From Sclerurus mexicanus (Eukaryota; Chordata; Aves; Passeriformes; Furnariidae), in contig VWZF01006070.1 of NCBI GenBank assembly GCA_013396755.1, positions 1 through 64,000 of the forward strand: a stretch of 64,000 nucleotides of DNA, written 5' to 3'. Position 1 is the first letter of the stretch. The number at the start of each line of letters is the position of its first letter. Under the pieces are notes generated by a model. The model was not told the origin of the DNA, did no database searches, and saw only the letters and a program-made list of their open reading frames with translations. Shown in pieces: positions 1-12,960 of the stretch. The translations under genes were made by a program, and so were the position numbers.

Positions 1-722
1 GGAACCTAACCCTAGCCTTTACTGCAACCCTAACACTAATTCTACCCACTCTCCCTTCTTGCCAATACCCCAGTAACGGCTCCCCATATTTACTGCTACT
101 ACTAATAATCACTACCAGTCATGAGCACATCGACATATCACTCTTACCCTTAATACTAACTGGAAACCCAATTCTATCCCTACCCTAACCCTAGAAACCA
201 CCAACTCAAAACACCACTACCCCTACCTACCACTATCACAATAACCACTACCAATAATTATGACTACAGTTAATAACCACTACCACTAGGCAAGAAAATC
301 GCATATTACCCCACTCCATTACACTAACCATAAATCTAATCCTAACCCTAATGACCACTAACTTTAAAAACCACTACCCCGAATTACCACTACCTCAGTA
401 ACGATCCATAATTACCCTGACCGCTAATAACCACTACCACTAATGAACACAACCTCATATTACCCCTTGCTCCAACACTAACCATAAACCTAACTCTAAC
501 CCTATCCCTAAAAACCACTAACCGTAAGAAACCACTATCCTGAATTATCACTACTGCTAATAACCACTACCACTAAGTTACACAACCACATATTACCCAA
601 CACATAACACTAACCATAATCCCAACACTAACACTAACAACCACTACCCTTAATTACCACTAATTAACCCAACCACATATTACCCCTACCCCTAACAGTA
701 ACCATAAACCTAACCCTAACCT
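1..722. repeat. Degenerate telomere-derived subtelomeric satellite
   Basis: C-rich, almost G-free sequence made of CCCTAA variants (for example two near-perfect units at 183-194 and again at 706-720) mixed with a CCACTA-type motif. It is not a pure telomere array. A longer unit is visible: an anchor reading 'catat(t)' recurs near 134, 302, 456, 589 and 676, giving spacings of about 168, 154, 133 and 87 bases, and the phrase 'taataaccactaccacta' recurs at 271, 425 and 558. Each unit carries, in order, the CCACTA part, an ACATATTACCCC part, then 'ctaaccataaacctaa' and telomere-like hexamers. The C-rich strand reading 5' to 3' at the left edge is the orientation of a left chromosome end. The block stops sharply near 722, where ordinary AT-rich sequence starts. 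That it is subtelomeric is inference; an interstitial telomeric relic is the alternative. Confidence 0.8.
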
Positions 723-3700
723 TTTATTAATGAAGCTTTCTTAGCTCTTTTACAGGTATTTCTGTCACCCTGTGAAACATGCCTAAGCCTGGCACCAAAC
801 TTCCACTGAGGATTTTCTGGGTGGGTTGCTACATTCAGAAAAATACTGCCAATACTCCATGCAACTTTCAGAGCATTATTAAAGCAATATTTTATATATT
901 ATTACCTTGGTCTAACGCTGTTTTGAATTTGCAGGTTCGGAGTTCATTTTAAAGCTCTTGATTATACTTTGAGAATAGTCTTACAATACAAGTCATTTTC
1001 TCAAGTACACTTGAAGAAAGGATTGTCTATGGCTCAGTAAATACGACAGTCTGAAAAGTTATGAACTATTAGACTAAGCTGAATTGACTTACTGATATTA
1101 CCTGCAACGAATGAGTTTTAGATAGCCTCTCATAAATAGGCAGCTACAGAGCCTATGATTTTATGGATGTCTTGTACTTATCAATACATATGAGAAATGA
1201 TGCTGTCAGGCTTTCGAGGGTATACTAGGTGAACCACACCACTGTCAATTTAATTTTTATGATTAAATATTTGGTGCCGTTAAAGGTTATTTAACATTTA
1301 ATATAGCTGCTCTTCTACATAGCTGATAACTGTCATCTTTACATAATACTAAAGCTGAAAATGGATGGGGAAGGCATATTTTTAGAAGGTTTTTATTTTT
1401 TTTCTCCAATTTACTGTTAGATTTGTTCCAGTAATAGAAAAATATTAGGTGAGTTTAAAAGGCTTTCAATACTCAGATGTACAAAAATTTAGTCTTAATG
1501 ACAGCTGTAGCTGAGCTCAACCTTTGCTACAGAAGCTGCTGAATTTTACTGTGTGTCAAAAAATCACAGCTCTACTCTGGCTTTACTCATCCCTTAGTAG
1601 GACAACTCACATGTGTAAAGGAGGACACACAGGCATTTTTTTCCAAAGGTTTTGCATACAACAGCATATGAAAAAAAGTGCACAACAAGCAAAAGATGCC
1701 AATTTTTAAAACCAAATAAATTATCAGTAAGCTGTATAGACTTTATGGAAAGCTTTGGTGCTTACATCACTCTCCAGTATTTTGTTTTCTTTTGATAGCT
1801 GAGCATGTTAGCTCTGTTTCCTAAGTAGAGTCCAAAGCTATTTACTTGTTTTTTCTGCACTCACACATCAAAAAGATGCAATTTTTAAAACACCTAGAGG
1901 CAGAAAATATTTCTATAATTAAAAAAAAAATCCAGAATGTATAAACAAAACCAACCACACAACTAGAGTGTAGAATCAGGTCAGTTCAGGTCTTGATCCC
2001 AATTACATTTGCTGTCAAGTGGGTCCGTTTGTTGAACTGAGAGTTTGTATTTTCTTCAGTAGCGCTTACTACAGTACATTTACAAAGAAATCTTTATTGC
2101 TTTTCAGTGATCAAATTATATTTCTCTGTAATAAAACTCATTATGTGGACTTCCCTTACTGAACTACTAAAGTACAAGTGCAATCCTTCTTAATCTCCAA
2201 AAGGTATCACTCGATTTTGATACAGTTCAGGGTCTTTGAACACACTTCCCTGTATCTAGGCTCAGGTCCCACCAGCTGGTTTTGGGCTTCATCAAAGCAT
2301 CCCAAACACAGACACAAATCATTGTTTTGTAGTCTGTAGTGTCTTTCCTGTAACAACACTCATTAATTGTGATGACAGCTCCTAAACAACAGAGAAACCA
2401 GGGCAAAGTATCACTTATCGGTGACATTACAAACATGCATGGGGCTGTTATTGCAGGAAAACACACAGAAAACAAAGCACCAAGGCTCTGAGCACAAAGA
2501 GCCCTGGGCATCAGTTACTCCTGCAGGAACAGGGACAGTCCTACCATTCTGCTGCCTCGATGGACACACCTCACCTGGGTGCAATGCAACAAGGGTGGAT
2601 GTGCCTGGCAGAGGCTGCTGCACAATCGTTCCTGCACAGGCCAGGGCATAGCTGGAGGCAGGCTAAGGTTGGGATGCACAGCTCAGTCCTGTGGATATCA
2701 ATTAGACTGGTACCATGCACATCACACTTTCAAGCTGTATTCCACAGCGATGAGAATTAACAACATAAACTGAAATACCAAGCCAAGAAGGTGGTGCAAG
2801 CACATATGCATGAGTTTGGCCCAAAATACCAGCTTTGAATGGTGCCATCTCACAGATCAGGGAGTGCTCATTGCTTACAGGTCCTTTAATACAAAAGATT
2901 TAAGCATAGGTTAAATTTTAACCCCTCTGAACTGCAGTGATCGTATTTAACTGCTTCATGTATGACTTTAGAGTCAGACACTCTCTGAATTGGTGGGTCA
3001 TTGAACTAAGGACTTTTGGGAAGTATTTTTCAAATGAAACTTCTAATATGCCTACCCCTTCCTTTCAGTGCAGCAGAGCAAATTCAGATATTAAATAGGC
3101 ATGTCTTCAGATTTCAAATTAAGTTTCTACATCCCCCAATAAAGTAGATTTCATTATGTCAGATCAAAATAAATAGAGCAGAAACACAGATTTCCATTTT
3201 TCAAAACAGGGGGAGAAATTTTTAGCAAAACTTCACAAACACTTGAAAACCCTCTTCTATCTCTTTGCAGCAGAGGTAGGAAGGGCAGAAAATTATGACA
3301 CAGTAATTATTATGATGGATGTTGAGGCAGTCCTTTATATTAGATACACTGCTTGTGCAGGAACCAGCACTACAGATTGCATACTTCACTAAGCAGGACA
3401 CTGGAGATTATAATGGGCAATATAGATTAACAACATTAGGTTAAAGCAGCATAATTCTTCTTTCTCATTGCTTTCCCATGGAACAGCTTGTGCTTCACAT
3501 TTCTGTGCTCCTTGCTCCCAAGCCTTAATCTACACATCAAATAGGCATTTTTCCATTTCAGCAGGTACAAATCTTCAGTAACTGGATGGAAATTTATAAA
3601 ATTGCACCAGTGTAAAACTCAACTATGACTAAACCTGTCTGTTCTGAATTAAAGGTGATGAAGTGTTTGTTTTTGTCATCTCATGCAAACAGCAGGAAAG

Positions 3701-6700
3701 ATTCAGCTTACTCAAAAACAGCATGGGAATTTAAGAGAAAGACTTGCCTTGGCACAATGTAAATAATCAGCATGGTGTTATAAAAGGGATGATTTATAAT
3801 TGTAGCAATTATTCCAGTGTCAGTGTGAGACCAGAGCAGCATAACACTTTGCACATAGAGCTCTGACTCAGATCTTTGTCCAAGCACCACTGGCACCAGC
3901 TCACTCAGAGTCCCTCAGCCTGCTGCCAACCAGGTTTCCCTGCAGAGCTGCAGCAGCCCAGAGCCAAGCAGGGGCTAACAGTACACAGCACCTACCCATC
4001 TTCTCTTCTTGGCTCTGTGTCAGTACACTTGCACTGTGAGTATTCTCCAAGCTGGTTAACAAGCTTAAAGATAAATTAGCCTCCAGACTCATGGTGACAC
4101 CAGGGACAGCAAAGCAGATGTGACTTTCACTCCTTTGGTCCAAATTCATTCCCTTTGCAGGTAACTCAGCACTCAGGTGCTAAATTTTACCCAAGAAAGG
4201 TCTAAGGTCTCGTACATGCTGAACAGATACAGCTTCTATTCAGTTACAGCTATTTACACCAACACCAGCATTGCTCCTCTTTCCATAATACAGCACACAC
4301 ACTTTGCTTTCAAGCCTTATGTTGTAGCCACTCTATGTCATGACCACAAGCACCTCCCACACATAAAAAAAGATACATAAGTCCTCAGCACATCACAAGT
4401 TCATACCTAGTCACACAACAGGAGAGCACAAGACAGCTCACACAATGAGAGGCTGCTTGCAGAGCTAAGTAATTTCAATTGTCTCTCTCCAAAGGTAATT
4501 CCAGGCAGAGAGTATGGAGGAAGCCAGAACATGGCCTGGGTTCTTGGGTCTGCAGGCAGGGATGATGAATTTTCTCAGTCCTGGCAGCAGCGGGACATCC
4601 AGGTGCACTCCACACTGTCCTGATTCTTGTGCATCCTCAGGGAGTCCTGTCTGCAGGATGCCAAGGCTCCCTTGCTCAGCAGGCTGCAGCTCCTGGCACG
4701 GCTTCCAGCCAGTTGCATTCCATACTGCTTGCTCTATGCTGATTCCTAAAGGACCACTTTGGCATGTGTCAGTGACCCCTACCAGCATGTTATAGGACCG
4801 GATTCCAGTTTGGCTCATGAAGAGAGCTGTTAAATGTTTAATGTTGGCTGCAGTGGAAAAATGCTGTAAACATTTTTGTAATTGGTCTGCTTTAAAGAAT
4901 TGATTTCATGTGAAACAGCAAAGGAAGTACCTTATTGCACTTCATGGCTTAGGGGTGCTAGCAAGGCCTAAGATGTAAAATCAGATGAAAGGCTTTGTCT
5001 TTGCAGCACTTCCCTTTCAGTATGGTCCAGAGGGCAAACGTGCCTATCCCCAAGCTGTGCGCATGCTGCTGCCCTCAGTCACTACTACAGGGTGAGGAAA
5101 GCGTGGCTGGGGCCAAACCAAGCTGCAAGAGCAGCTTATAGGTCTCTCCTGTTTCTCCTGTGCTCAGCTCAGTGCCTCAACCAATGGACAGAAACGCAGG
5201 AACAGTCAGCAAACATCTACAGAAGGGGAAAAGTGAAGCATGAGCATAAAAAAGGGAACGCTGTGACTCAGGTGACAGAGACTGAAAGCACTAGAGATTA
5301 CTTGTGCTGTGCATTATCAGTCCTCAGGACTGGCAATAACAGAGATAATACAAAAGCAAGCTTACTGTGAATTTATGAATTGGTAAGTCACTTTGTTATA
5401 ACAGCCCTCAGTAAATCACTGTTTGTTCCTGCATTCTCTTATGTATTCCCTACCTGCTCTCTGACTTTATCTCAGTTTGCTTCTTATTTGTTAGACAAAG
5501 AATTCAAGATTTGTCTTAAATCAGCTTGGCAAAACTGACATTTTCAGTCCTCTTGGTTCTTAGAAAAGGGAGGGAAAAGTAACTCATTCTTTCAAGCCCT
5601 CATTCATGCAGTTGCAATTTCTGCAGGGTTTGGTTAGTCATTTTCTTACATTAAAAATGGGTTGGCATCACTGGATCTCTGGGTCAGAGGTGGGGAATGG
5701 CTCAGTGAGCATGGTCTTAACATACAGGAAGGCATTGCTCAGCTTCTGGCTCTGCTATTCAGTTTTTTGGTAAAGGCACAGAGCCGCTCTCCCCTCAGCT
5801 CACAGTTGTTGAGCAGAGGAGGTATTTCTCTGCATTCAACTGCTCCATTTCAGCCCCGGTCCATCCAGGCAGAGCGTTAGATCTTTACAGGAGGAGTTTC
5901 TACTACTGCCAATATATATACTGCATCTTTGACTCCTGTTCAACTTGGAGCCTCTAAGTGCCATTAACCAGAGACTTTATTGTCCCTTTGCTTCCCAGGA
6001 TCTACCAGCCTAGAGTGGGTATTAACTGATTGTTCTGTTCATTTTCATATGCAGGGTTTCCCCCCTGGTATTATCACCATGACATGGAAGACTTTTCTTG
6101 CTTAGAAAGGGGCTTATGTTATATCCCTTTTCTATCTTTTGAGCATTGGCAGTATCACCTATATCTCTGTAGAAAAAAATCCACAAAACCTACCTGTCCT
6201 TTCCACTAAAGAGTTTGTTATTGTGCTGTATTGCCATTCATTCCCTACCTGTGCCTGTCACTTTCTCTTATTACTTACATAAGAAAATAATTTGTTCCCT
6301 CAAAAGTTCTGTTGCTACTTTAATAAGGAGTAATTAGATATGGAAATAAACAATCTCTCTATTTTACTTCAGACACATAGATTGATTGGCTTATACTTTA
6401 TCTGTATGTGCTAGGCTGTGGTCTACATGTCTGCAAATGAGCAGGTGTCTGTGCAAGAGCAAGAGAAGGAAGGAAATTAATGAGGGAAACGCCCTCAGCT
6501 TAAAGAAATCAGATTTGCATTTAGATTGATTTCTGTCCTGGAGCCAGGTTAGTGTAACTTGTGAGAGACCAAGGCTGCTAGAAGTGACTTACGAGGTTAG
6601 GCACACAATCTGAGACAACCCCAAGGCTTTCACAACCACTACTAAAAAAAGAGGAAAACTATAGAAACTACCACATTTTTGGCATTACAACCCGAAACAC

Positions 6701-9060
6701 TCTGTTCAAAAGTCATCACTCAAACTTGTCACTACCAGAGTTTATGAAGTGTGCAAAGAAGAGCATCACAAGCATTAGAACACATATCTACCTCACAAAG
6801 CATTTGCTTGAGAGAATCATTCATGTTGATCAGTCATTTATGGACAGGATTTTGTTTTTCCAAAATTAAATCAGTTCTGATATCTCACAGAGAAATTAAA
6901 TTAATCCTTCCTAATTAAAAGGAGATCTTTTGCAAGACAATATTATGCATGCCCTAGTATGATCTATTACTGACACATCACAGATAAACAAACAATTTCA
7001 ACATCCCCTCAATTTCTAAAATTATATTTTAACTTACACTTCCAAAAAAGTTTCTGAAAGCTTCTCTCTGTACCAAACAGGAAGAAAAATACACTCAAAT
7101 GAAAACATTTTTGGAAAAATAAATTAATGAGATCAATTAATTGCTACTTCCTATACAGTAGTAATTCAATAACAGCCATATCCAGTCTTGCCTGGTGTAA
7201 TATGTCAAAGCAAATGCTCTGGCTTTTAACGATCATTGTCTCCAAGCTGTTTTTCCCCTCAGAGGTTATTAAGCCTTCAGGCACTACTAAGTCTCTTACA
7301 ATGACCCTTTTGCTGTCGGGAGGATGGGGCATTCCATAAGGGAATGTAATCCTGAGAATGAGTAGTCATATTCTTCCACTACAGGTCAAGAATATTCAAG
7401 ACATTTTGTAATTTAACCTGCTGAAGAAAGGAATAATTAACTGGCCTGAGGATTCTTGTGCTGTGGCAGAAAAAGGCCTTTTCTTGTTGGATTTCTTGGT
7501 TTTCATCACTGCTTGCTGCAGGGATTAGGGTAAGCTCTTTTCATTTACAAGCAGAGTTACTCAGGAAAAGAGGAGCTTTCTTTTCTTTTCTTAGATAAAA
7601 GCCCTAGCTTTGTGTGCTTTTAAATAGAATTCTAAAGAAAACACTATTCCTAACACTTCCCAGATTTCTCCTCACAAGAACCACTTAGTACACCTTTGGC
7701 TCTCCTCTCTAAGACATATTTCAAACATCCCCTACTCTTAGGTAAAAGGTAAATGGTATAAGCACACTATTACATGTCTATGTATAAGAAATAAATAGGA
7801 ATACAGTTGGACATGGGAACAGTAACAGGCTCTGGAAGAAGAGTTTGTACTGATGGCTAGCTAGGGTATCAGCATAACCAAGAGGGACAGGAGGGAAGTC
7901 CAGGAGGCAAAACTAAACCTACAAGCAGACAGGGCTGGAGGTCCCAGAAAAGCCGCTTGTTCCATGTGCAAGATCAGAGAAAACAAACAGCCAGCATCTA
8001 GTTGAGAAAATTCTCACGATTAAAGCATTTATTCTAGAAGATTCCTACGAGCTGAAGTGAAAAACGTGCATAAGAGGAACAGCAGCAATATTCTTTACAA
8101 TGTAACTGAGTGATGCAGTGAGGAAGATTAGATCTACAGTAATGCTTAACTCTAAAAACAAGAGCTGCCTAAAAATGATTATTACTTGGAAACTAAGAAA
8201 CTGCAGATAAAAGGGCAAGACATTTTTGGCTGGCATGGGAACTACTTAGTAAACTATCAGAGATGTTCAGAAGAAACATTTGCTACTGATTATTTCAAAA
8301 ATATCAAACAATGGTTGATGTAGTCAAGCAGAATAAAAAAATTTAAAGAAACCAAGGAAAGGGCCAGTAGGAGGTCCTTGTTTACAGGTTCAACTCAGAC
8401 ACATCAGATAGGAAGTTCAAGAAAGTAGGCAAAAAACTCACACAATCAAACCAAAACAAATCAACATGCCGAAGATACCAAGAGTAAGTAACAAAAACTT
8501 TTTCAATCCACAATTCAAAAAGGAATCCTACCAAAGAGTCTGCGGGGCTGATAAGAAATTGAGCTATGAAAGAAAGATTGAAGGAAGATAAAATCATTGC
8601 AAAAAATAAAAATAAAAAAAGGAGGAAAAAATTCCAGCCATAACATTACAACAGCTTTCTCGATGGAAGAGATTAAGGATGTTCAAATATCAGAGTGGGT
8701 TTTTGTGGGGTTTTGTCAGGTGTTTATTTTCCCTTTCTGCACAGGAAATAAGTCTGAGAAATTGTGTCAAACTGAAATGCCAGTAGGAGAAGTTTCAGAA
8801 TAAATGAATAAAATTACTAGCAACAAGTTACCAGCACCAACACAGTACTGCATATGAAATTGCTCCAGCACTTATTGTAGCCTCTACCCTATCACTTACG
8901 TTCAGCTTAGTATTAAAGAAAGGAAGAAATGAAAAAAATTACAGCAATTTTTAACAGACTTTCTAGAAGATGGAAACAGCTAGATCCATTAAATCTGACT
9001 ATGCTTTGTTGGCTAAAACTACAAAAAAGAAAAGAATTAGCAGACAAACAGTACTGTGAG
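723..9060. other. Non-coding AT-rich DNA, no gene seen
   Basis: Ordinary vertebrate-like intergenic or intronic sequence beginning directly after the telomere-like block. Open frames here are short (the longest, 117 codons on the minus strand at 4465-4818, lies in a locally GC-richer patch) and match no family I know. Short A runs occur near 1921 and 8600. The stretch at about 8330-9060 is A-rich and could be the decayed upstream part of the LINE copy that follows, but I see no diagnostic motif there. Confidence 0.6.
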
Positions 9061-9490
9061 AACACACCAACATAGCTACTGCTGAAAGAAATCTTGCCTC
9101 ACAAATAAACTGGAGGAATGACCTGGGTGAAACACTGGACTTTCACTTCAGAAAAGCTTTGGGTCATATTCCTCAAAAAAAGCTCTTAAAGAGCCTCAGG
9201 TGTCCCAGGGTAAGACAAGATGGTATTCCTGAGCCCACTAACAGGGTCAGAGGCAGCAAATCCAGCACAGGAAGGAACCATCTGTCCCACAGGATCTGCT
9301 CACCACATTCAGAGGTGACAGGAAAACTGATGTGAATCCTCAAGCAACAAATTTCACTGAATACACAAAACTGCTTCAGATACTCAGAACCTAAATGGTC
9401 TGTGAGGCATCTTGCACATAAAATAATGGGGTGATACAATGGCAGATGAAACTCAACATCAAAAAGTGAAAATTGTGAAGAGGAAATGTG
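9061..9490 (+). mobile_element. Decayed CR1/L2-clade LINE reverse transcriptase fragment
   Basis: Three reverse transcriptase landmarks of the CR1 clade lie in the right order and roughly the right spacing on the plus strand. At 9138-9173 the translation FRKALGHIPQKKLL resembles the motif A region, in which the family has K-A-F-D-T-V-P-H. At 9350-9373 the frame reads NFTEYTKL, corresponding to the family's F-A-D-D-T-K-L catalytic motif with the two aspartates lost. At 9440 it reads WQMKLNIKK, corresponding to the W-Q-M-K-F-N block. The first motif is in a different frame from the other two and stop codons intervene, so the copy is dead. The preceding bases at 9086-9118 also resemble the usual LINE text just upstream of motif A. 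Exact ends cannot be set by eye. Confidence 0.75.
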
Positions 9491-12400
9491 CATATCTACA
9501 AACACACATTGATTATCTCCAAATCACCATTCTGGAATGACTTGTCTTTGCCACTCAGGTTGGGGAAAATGACAGAACAATAAATAAAATTCTTCTGATT
9601 TTGTTTAAAAAAAATTACTCCGATATGTGTTCATCACTCATGTCACACAGCAGCAGAAAATATGGACAAGCCTGCAAAGCTGAAGATATAAACTCTTCTG
9701 TGCAATTCAAAGTGAACCAAATCCTACTGTGGTTTAGTCCAAATTAAACTTCAAGAATCCATGAACACAGAATGACAACAATCAGCTTCTTCAGCTACTT
9801 TATACAGCATGTACCTGCTCGCTCTGCTCTGAAGAAATCACAGCTGCCATTGCACAGCCTCTTTCAGTCTCACCCCAGGCTCTGTTTTGTGTTGTATCAC
9901 CAGCCTTGTTTATGAGATCATCAGGTTTGGTGTCTTTGGCTGATGATTTTTCCTCACTTTGTGCAAATCACTCCTAGAGTGACTCTCTCTTACACGAGCA
10001 GAGAGTCAAATAACTGAGCACCTCAGGACCAGGACTGATACCAGTGGAGGAGCAGGGGTACAGTGCATCTCTGCTGGAAAAGCTCCTAACCTGGATGGTC
10101 TCTAAGGGCAAGGATCAAATTGCATAGCAAACCCAAAATATACAAGCATAACTCAGTCCTGAGATTCGTATCATAGCCTTTCCAACAGCATTGGAATTTA
10201 AATGCTATTTTGGGTGCTCTAGCTCACTTCACTAAAGGGAACTACATCCAAACTAGCATTTCAAAAGCTCCTGTGCATGGCTGAATTTCTTGCAATGGTC
10301 TGCAATCTACAGCAAAACCAAGATATATTACTTGAAAAACATCCTCTTGAATAATTTCCCAGAAGTTAGGAAAGATGAGGAGCACTCCAGGCAAACTGTT
10401 TTCTTTTACTCTCTTCTAGAAGCAAACGCAACACAGAAGCACAAACCTTTGTCATTTGCATTTTCATGATTTTCAAGCTATGCAAGTTGTACTGTATTAC
10501 ACAAACTTGCTGAAGTGCTCCTAACTTGAGTGGCAAGTAATATTGAATGTTTGCTGGAGTTCACACTCAGTTTGGATTAAGTATCTCCTCATCTCCTGTG
10601 TTAATAATGTCTATCACTTACTGTCTGCTGTATGTCAAATTGTTACAGGTACATACATCATGAATAGTCTAAAAAGCACGTAAACGCAAAGTCTGTGCAA
10701 TTATATTTGCCAAGAGTACAGCATATTAATCTAATATTTTGTCTCAATTTAATTTCAGAATGGAAAGAAACCTGTTCTTGCCCTGAGATTTCAAAATTCC
10801 CCCCTTTCCTGTGTACAGTTTTGTTGGGTTTTTTTTGCAAAAAAGCAAAATCTGTTCTTAAATAACAGCTATAGAAATCAGCTCCTTTCAGTGAATGAGG
10901 CTAACCTGTTTGTTTCTTTCCTCCCTAGAACTACAAGGTCCACCTCTTGACCCCAGTCCCAACTTTCACCCTGTGCTGTCTGTGTGGAAGTGATCAATGA
11001 AAAACATGTTAAGGAGATGAAAGGGACTTGTCTTGCTCGAGCTGAAATACTTGTTGGGGGATTTCTGCAAAATTCATTTTGGATTGATCCAGAACATTTC
11101 ATTTGACCAAAAGAAAATAATCTTGGCTTCACTATAGGGGTTATTTAATTTATTTTTCTGTTTGTTTAACCTTGAAATTCAGGTCACACTCTTCTATGAA
11201 AAATGCTTCTTTAAAACAAAAAGTTGGAAAGTTTTTTTTGATGCAGTGTGTCTGAGACTCCACAAAGTGAAGCATTTCATTTGAATAATGTGGGCAAGGG
11301 TACATGGGGAGGCTGCTGCCAGATCCCAGGTCTGAGACCCCACAGAGAGCTTGGCAGTGCCTGCAGGAGGAGAGAGGGTTTCAGCCACCTATGAAAAAGG
11401 GTTTCAACGTATTCTAAATTTCTGTCCCTCTTTTAGTCTGAGTTATGCCAAAACTCAAATTTTTGAGTTGTGTACATCACACTACCAAAATCTCATCTCT
11501 TAACAAACACGCTTTTCACCAAAATACCACCCAGTTCCTTCTAAACTTTCTGGCCTCATGAACAAGATGCACATGAAATTAGTCAAACCGCACAGTGTTG
11601 CATCCCAGTGAACCAACACTCTTCTTCAGCCACTCTGCTCATCGGCATTTTCCTGGAACACTTCCCTGCTAGACCTGTTGCCAGAGGACTTGGGCACCCA
11701 GTCTGAACTTACCCATATATTTCCGCCTACAAAACCTTTTGCAAGCTACAACAATCAGGACTTCACAAAAACAGTCCCAAAACTTTATATCCTTCATTGC
11801 ACCCAGTTACACCACCACAATTACAAATCCCAGGAGACACAGCAGCAGGTCTCATGCCATGCCAAACAGCAGCTAATTCATTCATTAATAATGCTAGAAA
11901 ATTTAAATACTGTGGGGAAAACCATCCTTTCCTCCAGCCAAAACACTGTCCTAATTCTTCCAGTAAAAAGCCACATTCTGTGGCAACAATCTGAGTTTAA
12001 ATGTCCCCCTTTCCACTCATTTATACCCAAACAACTGTGAATGAAGGAGTTAGAGCCCACTTATTTCACCATGTCTCCAAGTATTTTTAATAAGTAATTT
12101 CAGCCAAGAAAATAAGCTGGTTTTGCACGTTTACATTTTTGCTGCTCTCAGTTCTGACCCCTCTTTTCAATCTGATTTTCAAGTGACAGCCCTGCAGAAA
12201 GTGCTTTTAACACAATGTACTTATAAATTATGAAAAAAACAGTTTTACAATCTAATCTCTTCATGGTTTGTATTAAATTGTTAGCATAAGAAACCACAGT
12301 AAATTTGGTGTATGCCTAAGAAACTATAGCCCATATTATCATCAGCAAAAATTATGTGTTTTTTTTCCTCAGTCTTGCTACTCAGATAAACTAGGAACAG

Positions 12401-12555
12401 CCTTGTAAGCAAATATAATTTTCCTAGCATGATCTCCATTAATTCAAAGCAGCAACAATCCACTAAAAAAAAAAAAAGGGTGAGTTAATGGTTGATTTTT
12501 CTGACTAGTATCTGCTCTTTAGTAACTAGCTAACAAAATGTTTACTCTTATAAAA
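9491..12555. other. Non-coding AT-rich DNA, no gene seen
   Basis: No open frame above 120 codons and none recognisable. No repeat family recognised by eye. An A run of 13 bases sits near 12465, close to the start of the TAATTA-rich stretch. Confidence 0.55.
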
Positions 12556-12960
12556 ATATAATTTCCTAGGGATTATTAATTACAATTTATTGAGAAACAA
12601 TCAGTTATTTAGTTGAGTTACCCTCCCCTTTAGAAAATTAAAATGCTGAGATACTCATTTTTGCAATGAATATCTATCCAGTAATTACCATATTTACTTT
12701 TCATTTATGGGGGAATAATCTGTTTTAATTAAGCCTAACTGAAGAATTTTTATCAGATGTAATTATCCCTTTCGATAAATATGTCTCTACTAATTACAGT
12801 TAACCATGGGATTTATAGCTCTTAAGTCATTTGGTGGGAAACATAATAAATCTTTAGTAGTACATGCTAAATTACTATACATTAATTCAGATCATTAACA
12901 TAATAAACAAATTAGGATAATTTCACTTAATTAGTTTGGGTGGTTAACTCAAAATCCCTT
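12556..12960. promoter_or_regulatory. Candidate conserved non-coding element (TAATTA-rich)
   Basis: Six copies of the palindromic homeodomain core TAATTA occur within about 360 bases (12577, 12682, 12726, 12760, 12791 and 12928), in complex, non-repetitive, very AT-rich sequence lacking transposon features. This texture is typical of developmental enhancers conserved between vertebrates in gene deserts. TAATTA is also frequent by chance in AT-rich DNA, so this is a prediction only, and no target gene lies in the window. Confidence 0.3.

Noticed and set aside
1..722. CRISPR-like regular spacing of short repeats
   Set aside because: The spacing is irregular, the units are telomere-related and degenerate, and the genome is vertebrate-like.
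4465..4818. 117-codon minus-strand frame in a GC-richer patch
   Set aside because: A comparable frame is open on the plus strand over the same bases, which points to composition rather than coding.
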